NCBI RefSeq assembly: GCF_005298175.1
Contig: NZ_SZYH01000001.1
Span: forward strand, 186,001-250,000
Length of the DNA: 64,000 bases
Reading direction: 5' to 3'
Origin: Marinobacter panjinensis
Lineage (GTDB): Bacteria; Pseudomonadota; Gammaproteobacteria; Pseudomonadales; Oleiphilaceae
Shown one piece after another: positions 1-7,320 of this stretch; positions within the stretch are counted from its first letter, which is position 1; each line of letters starts with the position of its first letter. The position numbers and the translations under genes are program-made. Under the pieces are notes generated by a model. The model was not told the origin of the DNA. It did not search any database and saw only the letters and a list, made by a program, of their open reading frames with translations.

Positions 1-132
1 ATCGCCGAAGTCTTCACCATGATACGCAGTCAGATATTCGGTCAGACCCTGCTGGTACTGGTCGCCTCAGGTTTGTTCGCTTTCGGCATCTATAGCCTGC
101 TGGAAGCAATATACCGCCGCATCCATCCGTAG
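1..132 (+). CDS. DUF1206-like membrane protein, C-terminal end (partial)
   Basis: The first 43 codons of the window are open and end in TAG; the start lies outside. The fragment carries one hydrophobic helix (about residues 14-36 of the visible part) followed by a basic tail ending RRIHP. The pattern 'MIRSQ-FG--LL-LVA-GL-AFGIYSLLEA-YRRI' resembles the last transmembrane helix of the DUF1206 family of multi-spanning inner-membrane proteins. The family assignment is from memory of this tail and rests on little sequence. It ends 18 bases before the next gene on the same strand, so the two may be cotranscribed. Confidence 0.55.
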   Translation: MAEVFTMIRSQIFGQTLLVLVASGLFAFGIYSLLEAIYRRIHP

Positions 133-150
133 GCAGGAAGCCGTTTCACT

Positions 151-753
151 ATGAAATTCAGGTCCAGACGTGCACAGCGTTGGTTCGATCGCATAAACGA
201 TTCCCGCCACATGATGTGGTTTCTGGGGGTGGTGTCTTTCCTGGAAACCATCATCGTTCCCATACCGATTGAAGTGGTGCTGATCCCTTTAATGGCACTC
301 AACCGGGATTGCATCTGGCGGTTGGCTGCAGCGACCACCCTCGGCTGCCTGGTGGCGGCGTTGGTGGGCTATGGGGTGGGCATGGCGCTGTACCAGTCCG
401 TGGGTATCTGGTTCATTGAAAGCATGGGAATGCAGAGTGGCTACGAGTCCTTTCAGACATTCTTCGATCAGCACGGCTTTGTGGCGATACTTGCCCTCGG
501 TATAGTGCCCGTTCCGTTTCAGATTGCCATGATCACTGCAGGCGCGGCCGGCTACCCGATTTACCTGTTTGTACTGGCGGCTCTGATTGCCCGCGGTATC
601 CGTTACTACGGCCTGGCGTGGCTGATCCTGCGGTTCGGCAAGCGGGCAGAAGATCTATGGCGGCGCCATGCGGTGATCGCCAGTCTCGCCGCAGCTGCTG
701 TCCTGATCGCCATCTCGCTGGGGTTGCAGGCCCTGGCGAACAGAATAATATAG
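151..753 (+). CDS. YqaA/DedA-like (SNARE-associated, VTT) membrane protein
   Basis: A 200-aa inner-membrane protein with about five hydrophobic segments. The early stretch 'FLETIIVPIPIEVVLIPLMAL' (residues 31-51) is the E...P.P.E...IP pattern of the YqaA branch of the DedA/VTT family, and 'GIVPVPFQIAMITAGAAGYP' near residue 120 is the second conserved re-entrant loop. Family members are tied to envelope integrity and lipid or proton-coupled transport, but the substrate of this branch is not known. Length is normal for YqaA. The ribosome binding site is weak (AGGA about 12 bases before the ATG). It probably forms an operon with the preceding DUF1206-like gene. Confidence 0.8.
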   Translation: MKFRSRRAQRWFDRINDSRHMMWFLGVVSFLETIIVPIPIEVVLIPLMALNRDCIWRLAAATTLGCLVAALVGYGVGMALYQSVGIWFIESMGMQSGYESFQTFFDQHGFVAILALGIVPVPFQIAMITAGAAGYPIYLFVLAALIARGIRYYGLAWLILRFGKRAEDLWRRHAVIASLAAAAVLIAISLGLQALANRII

Positions 754-875
754 GGAAGCGCTTTCTCTCGTCAGGCTGCGCTCGTAAACCAGTGGCTTTT
801 ACGACTTGTATACCCAGGCGGCTATCCCCAGCATTGGTTTATAAGTCCGTTTGTAATGGAGAAAAGCCAGATTCC

Positions 876-1115
876 ATGGAACCTGTCACCAAGAAACCCT
901 GCATCGACATCTGCGAGTTCAACAAGAAAGCTGTCTGTAAGGCCTGCGGCCGCACCCGGCAGGAGAAAAAAGAGTGGAAACAGCTGTCCCCCGACGAAAA
1001 ACAGGCCATCTGGACGCGTATCCTCGAATCTCACGGTTCAGGCAAGGGCAAAACGCCCAGGGCGTTGCGGGACCTTTACGAAAAGGCCAGGCGTAAACAG
1101 CGCGAAAAAGCCTGA
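876..1115 (+). CDS. DUF1289 small cysteine-containing protein
   Basis: A 79-aa basic protein. The N-terminal half has four cysteines in the order C-x3-C-x6-C-x2-C (PCIDICEF then CKACGRT), the DUF1289 signature, followed by 'EK-EW--L---EKQAIW-RI', the usual helical second half. Function of the family is unknown; the cysteines suggest metal binding (inference). The frame stays open upstream to about base 618, but that stretch overlaps the previous gene and has no family similarity, so the ATG at 876 is chosen. It starts directly at the conserved domain. Confidence 0.8.
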   Translation: MEPVTKKPCIDICEFNKKAVCKACGRTRQEKKEWKQLSPDEKQAIWTRILESHGSGKGKTPRALRDLYEKARRKQREKA

Positions 1116-1234
1116 CCTGCAATTCCTGTCTTCTTCAGGGCGCGTTCTGCAGCCGGATTTCATCAATTTTGTTCAATACCCGTTCCGACGTTCAGTGCAG
1201 ACTCCGCTTCTGACCTGAACGGAGAACACTACCA

Positions 1235-1828
1235 ATGAGCCTTTCCCTGATTCTGCCCATGTCCGCCTTTGCCCTGGCGGCGTCCATATCCCCGGGGCCG
1301 GTCAACCTCGTGTGCCTGAGCAGTGGAACCCGCTACCCGGTTTCCCGGGGGCTGATCTTTGTGACAGGCGCCACCCTGGGCTTTATCGCCTTGTTTATTG
1401 CCGTGGGAATGGGGCTTTACTCGTTGCTGAACGCAGTGCCGGCTTTCGAAGAGTTGCTGCGATGGGGCGGCGTCGCCTTCCTGCTGTACCTGAGCCTGAA
1501 GCTGGCCATGGACAGCGGCCGCCTGCCGGAGACCGCTACAGAAAAGGCACCTGGCTTCGGAACAGGAGCGCTGATGCAGTGGCTCAACCCAAAAGCCTGG
1601 CTGGCCTCGGCGTCCGGCATCGGTGCCTATACCAGTGCAAACGACCTGCAGGAGATTCTGCTGTTCGCCTCGTTGTACCTGCCCATATGCTGGTTATCGC
1701 TGGCCTGCTGGGTATACGCCGGAGCCTTTCTGCGCCGATTTGTTCAACGGCCGTTGGTCCTGGTAACCGTAAACCGGATACTGGCCTTACTGCTCGCCGC
1801 CAGTTGCCTGTATCTCGTGATCGGGTGA
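1235..1828 (+). CDS. LysE/RhtB-family amino-acid exporter
   Basis: A 197-aa inner-membrane protein with six hydrophobic segments. The opening 'AASISPGPVNLVCLSSG' is the conserved first helix of LysE/RhtB translocators (the SPGP motif), and 'GALMQWLNPKAW' near residue 110 is the family's second hallmark (NPK). These proteins export amino acids or their analogues by proton exchange; the substrate cannot be told from sequence. GGAG lies about ten bases before the ATG. Its last 42 bases overlap tail-to-tail with the convergent AraC-type regulator gene, a common partner for exporters of this family. Confidence 0.85.
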   Translation: MSLSLILPMSAFALAASISPGPVNLVCLSSGTRYPVSRGLIFVTGATLGFIALFIAVGMGLYSLLNAVPAFEELLRWGGVAFLLYLSLKLAMDSGRLPETATEKAPGFGTGALMQWLNPKAWLASASGIGAYTSANDLQEILLFASLYLPICWLSLACWVYAGAFLRRFVQRPLVLVTVNRILALLLAASCLYLVIG

Positions 1829-2656
1829 GGGGCGCCGGTACTGATTCGGCGTTGCCGCCATCATCCGTTTGAACGCACGCTGGAAGTGGGGTTGGTCTGC
1901 AAAGCCGGCGTTCAGAGCTGCTTCCGCAATGGGGGTGCCGTTTTTCAAGTCACGGCGCCCGAGTTGTACGCGGCGGTTCACCAGATAAGCGTGGGGCGTC
2001 AGGCCAAAGTATTGCCTGAACGCGCGAATCAGGTGGCCTGCGCTGTATCCGGAAATTCCGCAAAGGGTATCCAGCGAAACATCTTCAGCCGCATGGACAT
2101 CCAGATAACGGGCTAACGCCTCCAAAGCCCGGGGTGCCTTTACTTCCTGCACTACCGGCTGGCTTGCCAATTCGTGCATCAGGTCTGACAGAAACTCCAC
2201 CACTTCGGTTTGCTTGTCGAGCAGATCACGCTGCGTATCCAGAAGGCAATCCGCCATGCGGCAATAACGTTCATACCAGAACGGATCAGTCATCGTTGCC
2301 GTAGAGATATCCTGCCAACGAGGTTCCTGCAGCAAGCCGGCCTGAAACCGCAGATCCGTCAGCCACCCGGTATCCACATACAACATCAGGTATGCCCAGG
2401 GCTCGTTGTCGATGGGATTGCACGCGTGAACCCATTCCGGATTCATCAGTACAAGATCGCCTCCACAAACCCGGTAATGATCATTTCGATACTGAAACGT
2501 ACTCTTGCCCCCCGTGATGGCACCTATCGACCACTGGGTGTGGCTGTGAGGGGCATAGCAAACCTGGCGACCATCCCCGACCTTGCGTAACTCCACATGG
2601 GGTATGCGAGCGTCTCGCCAGAATATGGGTTTGCTGTCAGGCGTTGTGGTTTTCAT
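1787..2656 (-). CDS. AraC-family transcriptional regulator
   Basis: A 289-aa regulator. Residues about 20-170 form a cupin-like AraC ligand-binding domain (HSHTQWSIGAITGG, then 'GDLVLMNPEWVHACNP'). Residues about 185-280 form the double helix-turn-helix DNA-binding domain, with 'SLDTLCGISGYSAGHLIRAFRQYFGLTPHAYLVNRRV' and 'PIAEAALNAGFADQPHFQRAFKRMMAATPNQYR', the classical second-HTH signature. GGGAG nine bases upstream supports the start. The gene converges on the LysE-type exporter and overlaps it by 42 bases; it is likely, but not shown, to control that exporter in response to its substrate. Confidence 0.88.
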   Translation of the reverse strand: MKTTTPDSKPIFWRDARIPHVELRKVGDGRQVCYAPHSHTQWSIGAITGGKSTFQYRNDHYRVCGGDLVLMNPEWVHACNPIDNEPWAYLMLYVDTGWLTDLRFQAGLLQEPRWQDISTATMTDPFWYERYCRMADCLLDTQRDLLDKQTEVVEFLSDLMHELASQPVVQEVKAPRALEALARYLDVHAAEDVSLDTLCGISGYSAGHLIRAFRQYFGLTPHAYLVNRRVQLGRRDLKNGTPIAEAALNAGFADQPHFQRAFKRMMAATPNQYRRPSPDHEIQATGGEQ

Positions 2657-2696
2657 GTGAGCTGTCTCCCTGCTTCATAATTCCATGCGCCACCGG

Positions 2697-3521
2697 CTAT
2701 CTGTGTTTGCGCGCATACAGCCTGAGAATCCCCCGGACCGTAACATCCAGCTGGCTGCCGGTAGTGTAATCACCAGGCACCACATAGCTTGCTCTCTCTT
2801 CTGAAATCAGCTTCTCGATCTTTTCCTGTGTTCGCGGCTCGCCCCATTTCTCATCGTCGAACACAGCGATGCTGCATCCTCCCTGAGTCTTGACCATCTT
2901 CATTGCCGGAATATCAGTGTCTCCGTCACCAAAATAGATCACTCGATCGAACGGGAAAGGGCGCTCATGGGGTTCGGTGTATTCGTTGATTTTTACGTTG
3001 TCCCAGCTGTTTTCGATGCCCTTGTTGATGCGAAACAGGTACTGGGTCTTGGTGGTGTAGTCGATGGCAACGGCGGGCCACTTGGCGTGTCCGGTGTCTT
3101 CATCATAGTGGTAGCGGCATCCGAAGATCTTTTTGAAATGTTTCGCCACTCTGGTCCCGCGAATCATTTCCTCCAGGCCGCTTGAGACCACGTAATGGCT
3201 AAGGGCAATTCCATGGTCGCTGGCAAAACGATTGATGGCGTCAAACCAGTTCTCTACACCAGGGAATAGTGGTATCGACTCCCCATGCATTTTGAGCCGG
3301 TCCGGGGTTAACTCATCGTGCTTGCCCACATCGCGGGCGCGTTTGGCGAGTTCGCCCAGGTAGGTGAGTATCTCGTCGCCATCGCGTTCAAAGTTCTTTC
3401 GGTGTACTTCGGGCCAGAAATCTTCCTTGTCACTCAAACCCAACGCCGGCATCAGCCCGTGTTCGGCGCAATTGCCTTTAGCGAGGGTGCCATCGAAGTC
3501 ATAAACCAGAGCGCATTGCAT
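2697..3521 (-). CDS. HAD-superfamily hydrolase (phosphatase-like)
   Basis: A 274-aa protein with complete HAD motifs: motif I 'VYDFDGTLAKGN' (nucleophile D8, general acid D10), motif II 'YVVSSG' (catalytic serine/threonine position) near residue 110, and motif IV 'YFGDGDTDIPAM' near residue 195 (Mg-binding acidic residues). A large cap lies between motifs I and II, giving the phosphoserine-phosphatase-like arrangement. The substrate is unknown. AAGG ten bases before the ATG fits translation initiation. It is a single gene on the minus strand, 40 bases from the AraC gene start. Confidence 0.8.
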   Translation of the reverse strand: MQCALVYDFDGTLAKGNCAEHGLMPALGLSDKEDFWPEVHRKNFERDGDEILTYLGELAKRARDVGKHDELTPDRLKMHGESIPLFPGVENWFDAINRFASDHGIALSHYVVSSGLEEMIRGTRVAKHFKKIFGCRYHYDEDTGHAKWPAVAIDYTTKTQYLFRINKGIENSWDNVKINEYTEPHERPFPFDRVIYFGDGDTDIPAMKMVKTQGGCSIAVFDDEKWGEPRTQEKIEKLISEERASYVVPGDYTTGSQLDVTVRGILRLYARKHR

Positions 3522-3575
3522 CGTTTGTCTGCCTTATTTGCCATGGACATTATAGAGGTGGAACGGCTGCCGATG

Positions 3576-4427
3576 TCATTTTCTCTCCAGCTCTCCCAGC
3601 TTCCGCCCGCTCTTCAGATGCCGAAAAATCTGGGGCGTCATGAACGGCGCTGAACCATCAACATTGGGCGCGCCCGAACCGGTAGCCATATCAGAGCGAT
3701 TCACCGTTCGAGTTTCAAAAGACAGCCGTGTCACGCTGGTGGTGTTGGGCACGCTTGCATGCAGATGGGCGCCCGAAAAGCAAAGCAGGTCACCGGGTAA
3801 CAGGCTGATCACGAGGGCATCGTCCCAGCTTGGAGCCTTTGTCGCAGTTGGCAGAAGCGGGTACCCGGACGTGTTTTTTCCCCGGTGCGCGTGCACCATG
3901 TCCTGGAAATCCCAGTCAGCGCTGTCGTTATCGATGATCCGCGTAAACGAGCCCGGGAAGAGCGCAAGTGTTCTTTCTGGCGTGGTGTCGAAAAGTGGTG
4001 CCCACCAATTGATCTGTGCTGGAAGGTTGGAACCCCAGGTGTCCCTGTGGGCGCGAAGCGGTTCAAGACGCTCACCTTTTGCACCCGAGCAGGGTGGTTG
4101 TACACGAAGGACAACGCCATCGCCGTAGGTCTCGTCCAGATCGGTATGGATAGCAGAAAGCACCTGACACCACGCTAGATCCATGTCGCTGTCCTTTCTG
4201 ATTGCCGCACGCAACGCCTCAGTGGCCTGTTCGATTTCGATGGAAGACATCCACTGGTGAACGCAGGTCGGCTCACTGCCTAGATGGCTGACGCAATGCG
4301 CACGCAACTGATCAGTAAGTCGAGCCATTGCGTCAAAACCACGGAAAACGATCAGCTCACCCCTGTAGATCCTGGCATTGCGCTCGGCCTCAGGCAGGGG
4401 CGTTGCCAGTTGGTATAGAGCGGTCAT
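3576..4427 (-). CDS. Phytanoyl-CoA dioxygenase-like 2OG-Fe(II) oxygenase
   Basis: The protein is about 283 aa from the ATG at 4427; an in-frame ATG 45 bases upstream would add 15 unrelated-looking residues. The iron-binding facial triad is visible: 'AHRDTW' (H-x-D) near residue 130 and 'FSGAHLHASVPN' with the distal histidine near residue 223, followed by 'TRLSFETRTV', where an arginine normally binds 2-oxoglutarate. The fold matches phytanoyl-CoA-dioxygenase-like hydroxylases. The substrate is unknown. The gene is divergent from the CCGSCS peptide gene, with under 200 bases between starts, so shared control is possible. Confidence 0.7.
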   Translation of the reverse strand: MTALYQLATPLPEAERNARIYRGELIVFRGFDAMARLTDQLRAHCVSHLGSEPTCVHQWMSSIEIEQATEALRAAIRKDSDMDLAWCQVLSAIHTDLDETYGDGVVLRVQPPCSGAKGERLEPLRAHRDTWGSNLPAQINWWAPLFDTTPERTLALFPGSFTRIIDNDSADWDFQDMVHAHRGKNTSGYPLLPTATKAPSWDDALVISLLPGDLLCFSGAHLHASVPNTTSVTRLSFETRTVNRSDMATGSGAPNVDGSAPFMTPQIFRHLKSGRKLGELERK

Positions 4428-4550
4428 GATCGGGTGTCTGCTCCGTTGGTTATTCAGCCCGCCACGGGACATTTCTGGCTGAAGGTGCTTTCGCGTTGAA
4501 TATGGTCAAGATAGCGGGATAGGGGGGAGTCTGTAAAAAATAAAATCTGC

Positions 4551-4579
4551 TTGACCGAATCGGTGTCGCGCTATAACAT
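4551..4579 (+). promoter_or_regulatory. Candidate sigma-70 promoter for the CCGSCS peptide
   Basis: TTGACC at 4551-4556 and TAACAT at 4574-4579 are separated by 17 bases; an overlapping TATAAC (4572-4577) gives a 15-base spacing. The AT-rich stretch continues to the AAGAGG ribosome binding site just before the ATG at 4623. Prediction from sequence only. Confidence 0.45.
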
Positions 4580-4622
4580 TTATGTGAAATACATTTTAAG
4601 TGGCGACAAAAGAGGATCTCCA

Positions 4623-4784
4623 ATGACACTGTCATTCCTGAACATCGTTAAGAAAGAAGACACAGAAACCGAACCCACTGCAGCGCAAGGGGCCGGCTCA
4701 AACGACAATGCCGAGGCGAGCCAGGATGAAGCCCAGAACAAGGGCAAGCATGGAGAGGATTTCTGCTGCGGTTCCTGCTCGTAA
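4623..4784 (+). CDS. CCGSCS-motif small protein
   Basis: A 53-aa protein: a short N-terminus (MTLSFLNIVKKED), an acidic and polar low-complexity middle rich in E, A, Q, N and G, and the C-terminal tail FCCGSCS. A family of rare small proteins defined by this exact CCGSCS tail is known (the TIGRFAM 'CCGSCS motif protein'); its role is not established. The start at 4623 has a good AAGAGG site; the frame is open 72 bases further upstream, but that part holds the promoter. A hairpin follows the stop. It is divergent from a 2OG-Fe oxygenase. A cluster of three cysteines at the tail could bind metal or be modified (inference). Confidence 0.75.
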   Translation: MTLSFLNIVKKEDTETEPTAAQGAGSNDNAEASQDEAQNKGKHGEDFCCGSCS

Positions 4785-4819
4785 CCACGGTCCGCGTTCA
4801 CCAGACACTCTACTTCAGG

Positions 4820-4842
4820 ACCCCGGACAACCAGGCCGGGGT
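4820..4842 (+). terminator. Hairpin after the CCGSCS gene
   Basis: Inverted repeat ACCCCGG / CCGGGGT with a 9-base loop, followed by a short run of T. It lies 35 bases after the stop of the small gene. The weak T-run makes it a possible rather than a certain terminator. Confidence 0.45.
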
Positions 4843-4895
4843 TTAGCCGACTGCCCTGAATAGTTCAGACGCCTTATCGTTTTTTCCTCCGCCGG

Positions 4896-5189
4896 CTAAC
4901 GCACAGACGAACGCTTGACTCCGTAGCGACGGCCGTAGTACTTCGCCACCGGTGCGGCACCCAGGGCCAGCAATGTCAGCGCCAGGGTGGTGACACCCGG
5001 CTCCAGGGCTGGCTGAAACACGGTTGCCCTGAGAACGGTCCCGTCATGGGCCACAACGTCGGTATGATAGGACGTTTGCGGCAGGACCGTGGCGGGGCCG
5101 GTATCCTGGTAACGTTCGAGAGGGTCAATGCTTGCGCAGCCAGACACCAGCGAAACAACAATCAGCAACCAGATTCTGAAAGATTCCAT
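4896..5189 (-). CDS. Small lipoprotein, probable internally deleted hydrolase
   Basis: A 97-aa product with a lipoprotein signal (MESFRIWLLIVVSLVSGC, lipobox VSGC, mature cysteine 18). The next part, 'TDVVAHDGTVLRATVFQPALEPG', looks like the first strand of CocE/NonD-type alpha/beta hydrolases, where 'DGT-L-ATVFQP' opens the catalytic domain. Instead of a hydrolase domain it runs at once into 'TTLALTLLALGAAPVAKYYGRRYG', a hydrophobic segment with a basic end like the C-terminal anchor of such proteins. I infer an in-frame deletion of the catalytic body. It may be an expressed remnant or a genuine small protein. Confidence 0.45.
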   Translation of the reverse strand: MESFRIWLLIVVSLVSGCASIDPLERYQDTGPATVLPQTSYHTDVVAHDGTVLRATVFQPALEPGVTTLALTLLALGAAPVAKYYGRRYGVKRSSVR

Positions 5190-5239
5190 AGCACCACACT
5201 GTTGGTAAGCTACACACTCTGACTCGAAGGGGCATCAGA

Positions 5240-5890
5240 ATGAAAGCAGCCGGCCTTCTTCTTGTATTGTTCGCTATTTACGGATGCTCCGGAAAGCCTT
5301 ATGTCGTCGAGCCGGATGCCAGGGCTGACAGCCCCCGTACCAGCAAGCTGTACGTTGTGAGCCATGGCTGGCACGTGGGGCTCGCGGTGGTCGCTGAAGC
5401 ACTCAACCCTGTGATCCCGGACCTTAAAGAGCGGTTTGTCGGGGCTGAGTACTACGAACTCGGGTGGGGTGATGAGGGCTTCTACCAGGCAAGCGAGATT
5501 ACAACAGGCGTGACCCTCCGGGCGATCGTCTGGTCCCGCGGAATCGTCGTGCACGTTGTGGCATTGCCGGCGTCCCCGGCCGGATATTTCCCCGTGAGTG
5601 GTGTTGTCCACACCTGCCTCAATGCTGAAGAAGCCGACTCTCTGGGGCGATACCTGGCCAACAGCTTCAGGCGGGATGCCGACAACAACCTGGTTGAACT
5701 CAAGCGCGGGCTCTATGGTGACAGCCAGTTCTATGAGGGCGAGGGCCGTTACCACTTACTCAATACCAGCAACAAATGGGCTGCGAAGGCGCTAAAGAGT
5801 GCGGGAATGGAACTATCGCCAACGTTCAAGCTTACCGCCGATAGCGTTATGAAGTTTGTTGAGCAGAACCGCAAAGACTGCACCCTGTAA
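5240..5890 (+). CDS. DUF2459 / TIGR02117-family lipoprotein
   Basis: A 216-aa protein with a lipoprotein signal (LFAIYGC, lipobox cysteine about residue 16). The conserved core starts 'LYVVSHGWHVGLAV' and continues 'ELGWGDEGFYQA', 'YGDSQFYEGEGRYHLLNTSNKWAAKALKSAGMELSP', all typical of DUF2459, whose members are outer-membrane lipoproteins of unknown function. The H-W-H and Y-N-x-C/K-W residues suggest an enzyme fold related to papain-like or NlpC-like proteins, but this is inference. AAGGGG seven bases upstream supports the ATG. Monocistronic. Confidence 0.78.
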   Translation: MKAAGLLLVLFAIYGCSGKPYVVEPDARADSPRTSKLYVVSHGWHVGLAVVAEALNPVIPDLKERFVGAEYYELGWGDEGFYQASEITTGVTLRAIVWSRGIVVHVVALPASPAGYFPVSGVVHTCLNAEEADSLGRYLANSFRRDADNNLVELKRGLYGDSQFYEGEGRYHLLNTSNKWAAKALKSAGMELSPTFKLTADSVMKFVEQNRKDCTL

Positions 5891-5912
5891 GTCCGGGTCT
5901 CAGCGAAACAGA

Positions 5913-6872
5913 CTAGCCTGACAATCGCCCGGCCAGGCGCTGTTGCTGCGCCCGTACCGCCTCTGTCAGAAAGTCCATCAGGGCATGAATCCTCACCACG
6001 CCTCGCAGGTCCGGGTGCATCAGAAACCAGAGGCCGTATTCCAACTCGGGGATGGGGTCTGTCAGCTGGATAATGTCCAGGTCTTCATCCGCCAGATAAC
6101 AGGGCAGCACGGCCAGCCCCATGCGAGAGCGGATAGCGCTGAAAATGCTGACCAGAGTATCAACACGGTAGACACAGGCTTGCTTCAGCCCGTTGTTGTC
6201 CATCCACTGGTCCACTGCGGAATCCTGTAGTCGTGGCCCGGCACCAATCCAGGGCTGGCTGGCAAGGGTGTCGATGGGCGCGCCCGGGGTCAGGCCAAGG
6301 CTACGGTGTGCGTAGACCGCCTGGCCAATGGTGGTCAGCGGTCGGCCAATCAGGTTCTCAGGGGGACGGTTGGACGGGCGAATGGCGACATCCGCTTCCC
6401 TGCGTGTGAGATTGAACAGCTGGTTGGAGACTGCAACATCGAGCAGGATGCCGGGATACTTGTCCCGGAATTGCGTAAACAGCGGCGCGAGCAGCCCCAT
6501 TAGCAACGAGTCCGTTGTGGTGGTCCAGATCTCCCCGCTGGGTTCCAGGTCGCGACCGGCCACCTTACGTTCGGCGGCCAGGGCCGCCTCGTCCATAATC
6601 CTGCCGGTGTCGGCAAGTTCTTCCCCCGCCAATGTTGGCCGGTAACCGGTCCGGCTCCTCTCAAAGAGAATGACCCCAAGGCGCTGTTCAATATCGCCCA
6701 GCCGCCGGAAAACCGTGGCATGGCTCACGCCCAGCGTACGGGATGCACCGGAGAGGGAACCCGCATTCGCCACTGCGAGCACGGTCTCAAAGTCACTCCA
6801 CGCCAGATGACTCCGGGCTTTCTGCGTAGTGACAGCGGATTTCTTGAGTTGCTTGCCTGTCCGTTTTTGCAA
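5913..6872 (-). CDS. LysR-family transcriptional regulator
   Basis: A 319-aa protein. Residues about 22-85 form a winged HTH (SDFETVLAVANAGSLSGASRTLGVSHATVFRRLGDIEQRLGVILFERSR...). Residues 110-305 are the LysR substrate-binding domain, including 'VSNQLFNLTRREADVAIRP'. The start must be TTG at 6872, because no ATG lies before the HTH; the basic leader of about 22 residues is longer than usual. The HTH ends '-HATVFRRLGDIEQRLG', the subgroup often acting on its own or an adjacent divergent gene. The divergent neighbour here is a 78-aa protein of unknown role. Confidence 0.82.
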   Translation of the reverse strand: MQKRTGKQLKKSAVTTQKARSHLAWSDFETVLAVANAGSLSGASRTLGVSHATVFRRLGDIEQRLGVILFERSRTGYRPTLAGEELADTGRIMDEAALAAERKVAGRDLEPSGEIWTTTTDSLLMGLLAPLFTQFRDKYPGILLDVAVSNQLFNLTRREADVAIRPSNRPPENLIGRPLTTIGQAVYAHRSLGLTPGAPIDTLASQPWIGAGPRLQDSAVDQWMDNNGLKQACVYRVDTLVSIFSAIRSRMGLAVLPCYLADEDLDIIQLTDPIPELEYGLWFLMHPDLRGVVRIHALMDFLTEAVRAQQQRLAGRLSG

Positions 6873-6990
6873 AGTCAGTGCTCGCCTTTAGGGAATAGTT
6901 TGCAGATTAGAACAATATTAGCATGTACCTGAACTCAAGAGATAACCGACGCGCTCCGCTAACAGGCGTGGCGTCAGGAGGGTAAAAGGC

Positions 6991-7227
6991 ATGTTGATTT
7001 CAGAACAGATAAAGTACTTTCACGGCGGTAATCCGTTAGCCCGCAGCGATAATGATGACGTATCAGGCCAAAGGCTCGACGAGCCATTCGAGGGAAGCAT
7101 ACCGCCCAGATATCGGGATGGGCTTGGTGGCATTGATCTTGAGCAGGTAAAGCGGGATCAGCGCCGGGCCCGGCAAGAGCTTGTCCAGGCGATGCTCCAT
7201 CGCCTGGGAAAACTGCGAGGCCGTTAG
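6991..7227 (+). CDS. Small hypothetical protein
   Basis: A 78-aa hydrophilic protein preceded by an excellent AGGAGGG site, which supports translation. It opens 'MLISEQIKYFHGG' and ends in a basic helix (QVKRDQRRARQELVQAMLHRLGKLRGR). No family is recognised and there are no membrane segments or cysteines. It lies 119 bases from the divergent LysR start and 93 bases before the App1-type phosphatase on the same strand. Confidence 0.5.
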   Translation: MLISEQIKYFHGGNPLARSDNDDVSGQRLDEPFEGSIPPRYRDGLGGIDLEQVKRDQRRARQELVQAMLHRLGKLRGR

Positions 7228-7320
7228 TTTGTGATCAATGCCCGGCGGTGGGCTGGTCTAAGAGTGTGAAGACATGTATAAGCCTTTCAGACTGGTCAAT
7301 GAGATAGGAAAGAGGATTTG

